Assembly: GCF_004331435.1 (NCBI RefSeq)
Contig: NZ_SJKA01000001.1
Location: forward strand, 744,001-808,000
DNA: 64,000 nucleotides
DNA from: Kribbella sindirgiensis
GTDB lineage: Bacteria; Actinomycetota; Actinomycetes; Propionibacteriales; Kribbellaceae
Reading direction: 5' to 3'
The position numbers were made by a program, and so were the translations under genes. Below are positions 8,780 to 15,022 of this stretch, piece after piece. Within the stretch, counting starts at the first letter, position 1, and every line of letters starts with the position of its first letter. Below the pieces are notes generated by a model that saw only the letters and a list, made by a program, of their open reading frames with translations, had not been told where the DNA came from and did not search any database.

Positions 8780-9664
8780 TTAGAGGACGTCTGGGCTCTG
8801 TGCTGCGAGTGTTGGTGAGGCGAGTGCCCACCGGATGGTTCGAGTGAGTCCGTCGCCGGCGGCTCGTACGACGGTCTGCTCGGCCAGCGGGAGGTACGGG
8901 AGCCGGAGCGGGAGCCTGGTCCACCATGGGAGCAGACCGACCGCAGCTGCCGTCAGTACGCCGTACGCGGGTCGTGCGGCCCACGGCACGGGCGGGTGCA
9001 CCAGCATGAAGCGGGCGGCCTGGCGCGCTTCCGTCGTACCGCGGAGCTCGGGCTGGTACTGCTTCAGGAGGTCGTGCAGCTCGGCCACCGTGGTCGGCGG
9101 GTCGATCACGCCGAGCTTGCCGGCCACGAGCGCCGCATCCTGGACGTACTGGTCCTGCTCCGCCGAGGTGAGCGGATGCGCGCCGTACCGCTGGTGTGCC
9201 GCGAGGAAGCTGTCGACCTCGGCCACATGCACCCACTTGAGCAGGTGCGGGTCCGACGCCCGGTACTTCACGCCGTCCGGGCTGGTCCCGCGGACGCGCT
9301 CATGCACGGACCTCACGTGCTCGATCGCCGCCTCGGCGTCTGGGATCGCGCCGTACGTCGTGATCGCCAGGAAGTAGCTCGTACGCCGCAGACGCCCCCA
9401 CGGATCGCCCCGGTACCCGGAGTGCGCGGCCACGGCAGCCATCGCCAGCGGGTGCAGCGACTGCAGCAGCAACGCCCGCAGTCCCCCGGCGAACATCGAC
9501 GCGTCCCCGTGCACCCGCCGGATCGGTGCGTCGGGCGGGAACCAGCGCGGACCGGGGGTGTCGTGCACCCGCCCGCGTTCAACCTGCGGATCCGGCCCGG
9601 CGACCTTGGTCAGGATCATCCGTGCCAGCCCGTCCCGCAGCGTGATCAGGTCGGTGGCTCCCAT
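8780..9664 (-). CDS. DUF2236 oxygenase MpaB-family protein
   Basis: A 294-aa member of the DUF2236 family, which contains the latex-clearing protein and MpaB-type haem-dependent oxygenases. Conserved landmarks include DASMFAGGLRALLLQSLHPLAM near the N-terminus, the region GYRGDPWGRLRRTSYF and KWVHVAEVDSFL, whose histidine/glutamate pattern is typical. Physiological substrate is unknown. I placed the start at ATG 9664 because the conserved domain begins there; the longer open frame runs into neighbouring genes. It lies 14 bases after the SnoaL-like gene and 9 before the ROK gene. Confidence 0.75.
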   Translation of the reverse strand: MGATDLITLRDGLARMILTKVAGPDPQVERGRVHDTPGPRWFPPDAPIRRVHGDASMFAGGLRALLLQSLHPLAMAAVAAHSGYRGDPWGRLRRTSYFLAITTYGAIPDAEAAIEHVRSVHERVRGTSPDGVKYRASDPHLLKWVHVAEVDSFLAAHQRYGAHPLTSAEQDQYVQDAALVAGKLGVIDPPTTVAELHDLLKQYQPELRGTTEARQAARFMLVHPPVPWAARPAYGVLTAAAVGLLPWWTRLPLRLPYLPLAEQTVVRAAGDGLTRTIRWALASPTLAAQSPDVL

Positions 9665-9678
9665 GCCCCCAGTGTTGC

Positions 9679-10170
9679 TCAGCTGCTGATCTCGAGCAGC
9701 GTGCCCTGGTCCATGACCGCCTGCCAGCGACCGCGCTCGTACACGTACGTGACCACGGTCAGCGCGCGCTGGTGGTACTCGTACTTCGGGATGTCGTACG
9801 TCGCGTCGTACGTGATCACCGCCGACCGGCAACCGTCCACCCGGCGGTTCAGCTCGGTCCACGACCAGACCGCGTACTTCCTGGTGAAGTGGTTCGCGGC
9901 CGCGGCCATGATCGCGTCGATGCCAGTGAACCGCTCGCCGGTCGGATAGATGCTCACCGCGTCGTCGGCGTGCACCCGGCGGAAGGTCGCGGCGTCGAAG
10001 TCCCGGAAGGACTCCATGTCGGCGCGCTGCGTCGCGTCGAACTCGCGTAGACAGTGCGCGTTGCGTTCCTCGGCGTCCGCGTCCCGGGTGGAGGCGGAGG
10101 CCGCGGCGCCCGTGGTCAGGCATACCGACACCGCCGTACCCCAGGCCAAGTGCTTCATCGCTCGTCTCAT
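9679..10170 (-). CDS. Secreted SnoaL/NTF2-like protein
   Basis: A 163-aa protein with a signal peptide (two arginines at residues 2-3, then KHLAWGTAVSVCLTTGAAASAS with likely cleavage after an Ala-Ser-Ala), followed by an NTF2-like cone: DFDAATFRRVHADDAVSIYPTG and FTGIDAIMAAAANHF match the SnoaL-like/DUF4440 pattern. Such domains can be small-molecule enzymes or binding modules. ATG 10170 was chosen because AGGAGGG stands 6 bases upstream; upstream in-frame codons lie across the divergent promoter. Confidence 0.7.
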   Translation of the reverse strand: MRRAMKHLAWGTAVSVCLTTGAAASASTRDADAEERNAHCLREFDATQRADMESFRDFDAATFRRVHADDAVSIYPTGERFTGIDAIMAAAANHFTRKYAVWSWTELNRRVDGCRSAVITYDATYDIPKYEYHQRALTVVTYVYERGRWQAVMDQGTLLEISS

Positions 10171-10233
10171 CTGGCACCCTCCTGCTCGTGTAGTGGTGGC
10201 TGAACAGACTGGCCAGACAGCACCCGGAGGACC

Positions 10234-10257
10234 ACGTTTCCGTCCAGCCGGAAACGT
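10234..10257. promoter_or_regulatory. Perfect 8+8+8 inverted repeat in a divergent promoter
   Basis: ACGTTTCC (10234-10241) and GGAAACGT (10250-10257) are exact reverse complements with an 8-base spacer. The site sits between the SnoaL-like gene (start 10170) and the ArsR-type regulator (start 10316), the usual place for an autoregulatory operator of the latter. Binding is inferred from position and symmetry. Confidence 0.5.
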
Positions 10258-10315
10258 CGGTGCCGGCCGCCGGGACGCCACTACAGTGAGCGGCACCTGA
10301 ACGCCGGGAGGACAC

Positions 10316-11296
10316 GTGGCACTGCGCATCGAGCTCGGAGCCTCCGGACTGGGTTCGGTCCGGCTGACCAGCGACGCGGTGTGGGAGACGGTCGCCAGTC
10401 TGCACGTACTGACCTTTCCGCGGCAGCACGCGGTGCATCTTCGCCTGCGCAGCCGGGTACCGTCCCGGCCCGGCTACGACCTGCCGTTCCTGCTGGCGCT
10501 CACCGACGACCCGCAGTGGTTCCCGGACATCCTCGCTCCCGCGCCGCGGGTCGACCCTCTGCATCCGCTCACCCAGATTGCCGCGCTCCGCGAGACCGCC
10601 GACGCAGTACTGCGTTCTGACCTGGAGCAGCTGTCCCGTCGCTGTCCGGACCTGACGTTCACGAGTACGGCGCAGTACGCCGACAAGGTCGCCACCGCGC
10701 TGGCGGCGTACTGGCGTGACGTGCTGGAGCCGATCTGGGAGCGGATCGAGGGTGTCGCGTCGGACGACCTGACGTATCACAGCCGGCAGATCGCGCGGTC
10801 CGGCGTCGCGCAGGCGATCAACGAGGTGCACCACGAGCTCTCGTACGGCGACGGTGGCCTGACCGTGGATTTCCACCGGACCAGGGCGACCGTTCCGTGC
10901 GGACCGGACGGGGTATGGCTGGTTCCGTCCGCGTTCCGCTGGCCGTGGGTCGCGGTGGGCAAGACAGCGTCCAGTTGCGTCATCAGCTATGCGGCTCGTG
11001 GTTCGGCTCTGGTGTGGGAGCCGAAGGGTGCTACGACAGAGCCGGATGCACTGTCGGCCCTGCTCGGCCGTTCCCGCGCCGCGATCCTGCATGCCCTTGA
11101 TCTGCCGCGGACCACGACCTGGCTGGCCCGCGAGGTCGGCCTGTCAGCCGGCACGGTCAGTGATCACCTGTCGGTGCTGGCGGCGTCCGGTCTCCTGGTC
11201 TCGCACCGGCAAGGACGCCGGGTGCTGTACGCCCGGACGCCGCTGGGCTCCGATCTGGCCGAGGGCGGGCCGGCGGCGTGGCGAGCGGTGCCCTAG
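10316..11296 (+). CDS. ArsR-family winged-helix regulator with long N-terminal domain (DUF5937-like)
   Basis: A 326-aa actinobacterial regulator. The last 75 residues hold the winged helix (TTWLAREVGLSAGTVSDHL, then GLLVSHRQGRRVLYARTP), while the first 240 form a helical sensor region of the DUF5937 kind. Unlike small ArsR metal sensors it lacks the paired-cysteine metal site, so the ligand is probably not a metal. The GTG start follows GGGAGG by 5 bases. It is divergent from the SnoaL-like/DUF2236/ROK run, which it may control. Confidence 0.7.
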   Translation: MALRIELGASGLGSVRLTSDAVWETVASLHVLTFPRQHAVHLRLRSRVPSRPGYDLPFLLALTDDPQWFPDILAPAPRVDPLHPLTQIAALRETADAVLRSDLEQLSRRCPDLTFTSTAQYADKVATALAAYWRDVLEPIWERIEGVASDDLTYHSRQIARSGVAQAINEVHHELSYGDGGLTVDFHRTRATVPCGPDGVWLVPSAFRWPWVAVGKTASSCVISYAARGSALVWEPKGATTEPDALSALLGRSRAAILHALDLPRTTTWLAREVGLSAGTVSDHLSVLAASGLLVSHRQGRRVLYARTPLGSDLAEGGPAAWRAVP

Positions 11297-11302
11297 CCCG
11301 GG

Positions 11303-11836
11303 TCAGCCGGCGTGCTCGTCTTCGAGCAGGGAATAGAGCAGCGAGTCGCGCCAGGCGCCGTTGGTGAAGACGTGGTCGCGCAGATGGCCCTCGTAGGTGA
11401 AGCCGAGGCGCTTGACGACCGCGATCGACGCCTCGTTCTCGGGGCCGATCGCGGCCGTGACCCGGTGGGTGCCGAGCGTGCCGAAGGCGAACCCCAGCAG
11501 CACCCGGGCCGCGTCCGTCGCGTACCCGTGGCCCCAGTGGTCCGCGCCGATCGCGTAGCCGAGCTTGGCGGTCCACGACCCGCTCGGCGCGATCCGGCCG
11601 AACCCGATCACGCGATCGTCGTCCGGCCGGGTCACGGCGAGCATGTAGTCGGGACGCTTCTCCTGCGCGGCCCGCGTCACCATGGCGGCCAGGCTCTGCT
11701 CGGCCTTGGCGCGGTCGTAGCTGTCGAACGCCATCCACGTGGTGACGCGGTCGTCGCCGGCGATGGCCAGGTAGTCGTCGAGGTCGGTTGTCCGGAATTC
11801 ACGCAAGACGGTCAGGGTCCCGTGGAGCGGTTCCAT
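11303..11836 (-). CDS. GNAT N-acetyltransferase, RimJ/RimL type
   Basis: A 177-aa single-domain acetyltransferase. The pattern IGRIAPSG...AKLGYAIGADHWGHGYATDAARVLL carries the acetyl-CoA loop (Q/R-x-x-G-x-G/A equivalent HWGHGYA), and ENEASIAVVKRLGFTYEGHLRD is the usual C-terminal strand-loop of the RimJ/RimL branch that acetylates protein N-termini or small amines. Substrate unknown. It is followed upstream by the TPR regulator 9 bases away on the same strand, so both may share a transcript. Confidence 0.8.
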   Translation of the reverse strand: MEPLHGTLTVLREFRTTDLDDYLAIAGDDRVTTWMAFDSYDRAKAEQSLAAMVTRAAQEKRPDYMLAVTRPDDDRVIGFGRIAPSGSWTAKLGYAIGADHWGHGYATDAARVLLGFAFGTLGTHRVTAAIGPENEASIAVVKRLGFTYEGHLRDHVFTNGAWRDSLLYSLLEDEHAG

Positions 11837-11845
11837 CCGGGCAGG

Positions 11846-13141
11846 CTACCGGGGGTAGGTCTGCATCGGAGTCCGGGTGAAGGTCTCGATTTCCTCCTGG
11901 AGCTCCCGGGCGTCGTCGGCGCGACCGGACTGCCGCAGCGCCTGGTGGACCCGGCGGGCCGAGTGCACCACGCCGTTGATCCGGCGCTCGGTCGGCAGCG
12001 TCAGCACCGGCGCCAGCGCGTCCGCCGCGCCGTCCAGCTCACCGCTCGCGATCCGGGTGATCGCCATCGCGGCGTGGCTGCCGGCGGCGTCGCCGAAGGC
12101 CCACTCCGGGTGGTTCTGGTCGGTGTACGCGTCGACGGCCTGGCTGGAGTACCGCTGGGCCTGGTCGACCTCACCGGGCAGCTGAGCGAGCGCGTCGGCG
12201 GCGTAGTACAGCTGGCGGTTGCGGCCGAACGTGCACAGCCCGCCCATGTCGTCCAGGTCGTCGTTGTGCACCGAGTTCCACGCCTCTTCGGCGCGCTCCA
12301 GCGCGGCGCGGGTGGCCTCCGGGTTGCCGAGCGCGGCCCAGGCGCGGGCCTCGCTGACCGGCAGCCAGACGCTGGTGGTGCTGTTGGCCTGCTCGGCGTA
12401 CCCGGCGCCGAGCTGCGCGTACCGCACCGAGTCGTGCGGGTTGCCGGCCCAGTAGGAGACCAGGGACTGCAGGCCGCGCACCCAGGCGCGCAGGCCGTGG
12501 TGGTCGGCGTTGTCGGCACACATGAACGCGGTCCGTGCCTGGGTCAGCGCGGCGTGCGGGTTGCCGAGGTCGTGGGAGGCCTTGGCGAGCAGGCCGCCGG
12601 TGACGCCGGCCAGGAAGTACAGCTGACGGTGGGTCTCGGGGCGCTGGCGACTCTCCAGCAGTCCGAACACCAGGTCCTGGGTCTCGACCAGCTGGCCGAG
12701 GATCTCCGGGAGGGGGCGCTGCGGGTACGCCTGGGCGGCGTGACGTACGTCGTCGTACACCTGTTCCATGGCCTCGCTTCCGAGACCGGACTGGGCCGCG
12801 AGGGCAAATGCCCTCGCGCGGCTGGCAGCCATGTCGAGAACCTCCATCTCATTACCTGTCGTGATCCGTCCACTCGCGGCAGGTGCCGGCACCACCTGGG
12901 CGGTCTGTTCCGGCTGGTACGGCGCGAGGAGTTCCTCGACCGGTTTGCCGAACAGACGTTGCAGGGTGCGCCGGGTCTGAGGAGTGGTCCCTGCGCGCTC
13001 GCCCGATGCGAGTCGACGCAGGTGCCGCTCGGTGATGGTTCCACCCAGCTCGACGAACTCGGCGACGATCTCGGAGTAGGTCTGGTTCCGGCGCTGGATC
13101 AGGTGCGCCAGGACCGTCTTTGGCGCGTACCTACCCGCCAT
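11846..13141 (-). CDS. HTH/TPR transcriptional regulator
   Basis: A 431-aa actinobacterial regulator with an N-terminal helix-turn-helix (about residues 10-75: QTYSEIVAEFVELGGTITER, HLRRLASGER) and a long TPR-like helical sensor domain rich in Ala/Leu. Proteins of this build are common in Streptomyces and relatives and often control the gene transcribed from the opposite side. Here the divergent partner is the small Arg-rich protein followed by the hairpin array, and the shared promoter region carries 11-bp-spaced repeats. The ligand is unknown; peptides sensed through the TPR part are one possibility. Confidence 0.75.
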   Translation of the reverse strand: MAGRYAPKTVLAHLIQRRNQTYSEIVAEFVELGGTITERHLRRLASGERAGTTPQTRRTLQRLFGKPVEELLAPYQPEQTAQVVPAPAASGRITTGNEMEVLDMAASRARAFALAAQSGLGSEAMEQVYDDVRHAAQAYPQRPLPEILGQLVETQDLVFGLLESRQRPETHRQLYFLAGVTGGLLAKASHDLGNPHAALTQARTAFMCADNADHHGLRAWVRGLQSLVSYWAGNPHDSVRYAQLGAGYAEQANSTTSVWLPVSEARAWAALGNPEATRAALERAEEAWNSVHNDDLDDMGGLCTFGRNRQLYYAADALAQLPGEVDQAQRYSSQAVDAYTDQNHPEWAFGDAAGSHAAMAITRIASGELDGAADALAPVLTLPTERRINGVVHSARRVHQALRQSGRADDARELQEEIETFTRTPMQTYPR

Positions 13142-13199
13142 CGTTCCTCCCGTTCACGTCAGTCAGACGTTGTCTCGACTTGTGCCCCACGACAAGGTG

Positions 13200-13260
13200 C
13201 TGTCCCCCAGATGTCCGCGAGAGGACCGGAAGAGGTCCGGCAAAGGTCCGGTCCAGGTCC
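13200..13260. promoter_or_regulatory. 11-bp-periodic repeats (AGGTCC) in a divergent promoter
   Basis: AGGTCC starts at 13233, 13244 and 13255; one-mismatch copies AGGACC at 13222 and ATGTCC at 13211, and TTGTCC at 13200, continue the same 11-bp register. Direct repeats with an 11-bp period are the classical target layout of SARP and OmpR-type winged-helix activators, which bind one face of the helix. The array lies between the TPR regulator and the small Arg-rich gene. Which protein binds is not visible from the sequence. Confidence 0.65.
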
Positions 13261-13297
13261 TAGAGCGGTCACGTTGGGCTCGTGCACCATTACTGCC

Positions 13298-13348
13298 ATG
13301 ACAACCAGTAAGTCCAACTGGTTGCAAGGCCTGAGAGTTACGGGGTGA
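13298..13348 (+). CDS. Possible 16-aa leader peptide
   Basis: ATG 13298 opens MTTSKSNWLQGLRVTG and stops 6 bases before the GTG of the next gene, in the same frame. It could be an upstream ORF that couples or attenuates translation of the downstream protein. There is no strong ribosome-binding site and such a short frame may arise by chance, so confidence is low. Confidence 0.25.
   Translation: MTTSKSNWLQGLRVTG
13303..13323. promoter_or_regulatory. 7+7+7 inverted repeat upstream of the small Arg-rich gene
   Basis: AACCAGT (13303-13309) and ACTGGTT (13317-13323) are exact reverse complements. The site overlaps the possible leader peptide. It may be an operator or a leader hairpin; position alone cannot decide. 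Confidence 0.35.
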
Positions 13349-13354
13349 GAGGTT

Positions 13355-13543
13355 GTGACCATCGCGGAAATGACGTCGAGACAGCACCGGCGCAGAGTCC
13401 GGGTCTGGTTCGGCGAGCACGTGATCGCGCAGTACGTCGCGGAGGCGCCGCTGGCGGCCCGCTACGAACAGGCGATGCGGCGCCGTTTCGCCGGTCTCAA
13501 AGTGACGAACGACCTGCTCGGGCCGCTCGACCCAACCGACTGA
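13355..13543 (+). CDS. Small arginine-rich protein, 62 aa (unrecognised)
   Basis: No function can be assigned. The protein is basic in its first half (SRQHRRRVRVWFGEHV) with a second basic patch (ARYEQAMRRRFAGL), suggesting nucleic-acid contact. The frame is uniformly high-GC at third positions, as a real gene should be. GAGAGG stands just before the GTG; ATG 13370 is an alternative start. The gene is divergent from the TPR regulator and is followed after 16 bases by the hairpin array, so the RNA is likely its 3' untranslated region or is processed from it. The layout recalls the small basic DUF1127 protein genes that precede anti-SD sRNAs in Rhodobacter, but I see no DUF1127 homology. Confidence 0.6.
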   Translation: MTIAEMTSRQHRRRVRVWFGEHVIAQYVAEAPLAARYEQAMRRRFAGLKVTNDLLGPLDPTD

Positions 13544-13559
13544 AACACCCGTTCCGCTT

Positions 13560-13922
13560 CCGGGTCCTCCTCAGACCCGGTCTGCTGACCCTGGAGTCTC
13601 CTCACGTTCAGGGTCGGCGCTTGGAAGGTCCGTGGCACTCCTCAGTCCCGGACGAAACCCAAAGGTGCGGTCCGGAGCACTCCTCAGCTCCGGACCGCAC
13701 CGCCCACCCGACCCGGCTGGGCCTGGCGGCTGAGTTCCCTGTATCGCCGCCGCCCAGCCGTTCCAACCCCACCTCCTGGCCGACACCTCGGGCCAGGCAG
13801 GGCCGAGTGTCCTGGGCGGTAGGACACCGGAGGCTCCCGACACCTCACCGGGAACCTCCCCCTTGAGGTGGTCGGCTCCGAGTGTGACCGCCGCGCCTGG
13901 GCGGTCACACTCGGAGCCTTTT
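13560..13922 (+). ncRNA. Tandem hairpin RNA with repeated CTCCTCA loops
   Basis: Eight hairpins plus a terminator follow one another almost without gaps. Hairpin 1: arms 13560-13566/13574-13580, loop exactly CTCCTCA. Hairpin 2: 13587-13593/13609-13615, CTCCTCA at 13598-13604 inside the loop. Hairpin 3: 13628-13636/13645-13653 with one mismatch, loop ACTCCTCA. Hairpin 4: perfect 15-bp stem 13664-13678/13687-13701, loop ACTCCTCA. Hairpin 5: 13714-13722/13752-13760. Hairpin 6: 13775-13781/13791-13797, loop GACACCTCG. Hairpin 7: 13807-13813/13821-13827. Hairpin 8: 13831-13839/13849-13857, loop ACACCTCAC. CUCCUCA and CACCUC are complementary to Shine-Dalgarno sequences and mimic the 16S rRNA tail. 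The T-run after the last stem sets the plus strand. No family name is known to me. Confidence 0.7.
13874..13922 (+). terminator. Rho-independent terminator closing the hairpin array
   Basis: A perfect 19-bp stem (13874-13892 with 13900-13918), 7-base loop and TTTT at 13919-13922. There is no T-run on the other side, so it ends plus-strand transcription. It is one of the strongest hairpins in the window. Confidence 0.85.
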
Positions 13923-13999
13923 CACGCCAAGCTGGGGCGGTGGACAGGAACTGGCGGCGCGAGACCCTGAATAACCTGTTCAAGGGCCCCGCCAGGTGG

Positions 14000-15001
14000 T
14001 CAACGGGTCGTGACATAGACGGCGAACGGGGCGTCCGGCTGTACGTCGGGGACTCCCTCGGCCCAGCCCTCCGCGTGGATCTGGCCGGCGTACTGCATGC
14101 CCAGGCGCTTCATCACGGCCTGGGAGGCGGTGTTGACCTCCTCGGTCAAGGCGATGACCGAGGTGGCGTTCAGGGTGGTGAAGGCGTAGTTGAGGCCCGC
14201 GCGGCCGATTTCGGTGGCGAGGCCGCGGCCGCGGGCGGACTCAACGAGGGCCCAGCCGAGTTCGAGGCCTGTCCACTCGGGTCCCACCAACGCCGCGATG
14301 GCCTCGGCGATCGGCGTACCAGGTGCCATCCGGGACATTCCGCCGCGCCCGGCCAGTTCGCCACTCAAGCGCTCGTACGCGATCCACTTGCCCACCGAGT
14401 CGCGGTCCCAGTTCGCCTGCTGCGTGGCGGCTTGCGCGGCCGCCTCCTCCGGTGACCACGTCGCGTCGTACCAGCGGGCCACCCACGGGTCCGCATACAG
14501 CCGCTCGAGGTCCGGTCCGTGTCCGGGCAGTACGCCGTTCGGGCCGGTGATCGGCTCCAGTCGGAGGCGGTCGGTTAACCGTGTCCGGACCACATGCGCC
14601 ACCAGGTCCCGCAGGCGCCGGTCGCCGTCGGTCCGGTTCTCCATCAGCAGGTCAAGGTCGCCCGGTCCAGCCCAGGCGGACGCATCGTGCTTACCGGCTT
14701 CGAGGCGCGGCTGGGTGAGGTCTCCGTCGACGGTGACGAGGTAGTCGACCTCTCGCCGTACCCGGCCCTCCCACTCCCATTCCCAGTCCGCGACGGTCCG
14801 GACGATCTCGCGGACCTTCCAGCCGGTCTCTTCCTCGACCTCCCGCGCCAGCGCCTGCTCAGGCGTCTCGCCCGCCTCCAGATGCCCACCGACGATGTCC
14901 CAGATCCCCGGCAGCAACCGCCGGTCCGCCGTACGCCGCTGCAGATAGACGCGATGTTCCGCGTCCTGGATCAGTGCCCCAACACAGTCGACCGCGCGCA
15001 T
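14000..15001 (-). CDS. Nudix hydrolase fused to a GNAT acetyltransferase
   Basis: A 333-aa two-domain protein. Residues 1-140 are a Nudix domain with a full Nudix box (G-x5-E-x7-REVEEETGW, residues about 39-61) that would hydrolyse a nucleoside-diphosphate-linked substrate. Residues 150-333 are a RimJ/RimL-like GNAT domain: ELGWALVESARGRGLATEIG holds the acetyl-CoA loop and NTASQAVMKRLGMQYAGQIH the family's C-terminal segment. Both halves look intact. A single-stop frame covers both, so this is a real fusion, perhaps a house-cleaning and acetylating enzyme for related metabolites; substrates are unknown. Confidence 0.8.
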   Translation of the reverse strand: MRAVDCVGALIQDAEHRVYLQRRTADRRLLPGIWDIVGGHLEAGETPEQALAREVEEETGWKVREIVRTVADWEWEWEGRVRREVDYLVTVDGDLTQPRLEAGKHDASAWAGPGDLDLLMENRTDGDRRLRDLVAHVVRTRLTDRLRLEPITGPNGVLPGHGPDLERLYADPWVARWYDATWSPEEAAAQAATQQANWDRDSVGKWIAYERLSGELAGRGGMSRMAPGTPIAEAIAALVGPEWTGLELGWALVESARGRGLATEIGRAGLNYAFTTLNATSVIALTEEVNTASQAVMKRLGMQYAGQIHAEGWAEGVPDVQPDAPFAVYVTTR

Positions 15002-15022
15002 GGCCCCAACCTACTGAGCTAG

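Noticed and set aside
11312..13348. A 678-codon plus-strand open frame
   Set aside because: Shadow of the GNAT and TPR-regulator genes; low-complexity composition typical of high-GC antisense frames.
13560..13922. CRISPR array interpretation of the hairpin repeats
   Set aside because: Only the loops are repeated, the stems differ, spacing is uneven and no cas gene is near.
13560..13922. CsrA/Rsm-type decoy RNA on the minus strand (loops would read TGAGGAG)
   Set aside because: The terminator T-run is on the plus strand only, and CsrA is not generally found in actinobacteria. Still, minus-strand transcription has not been excluded experimentally.
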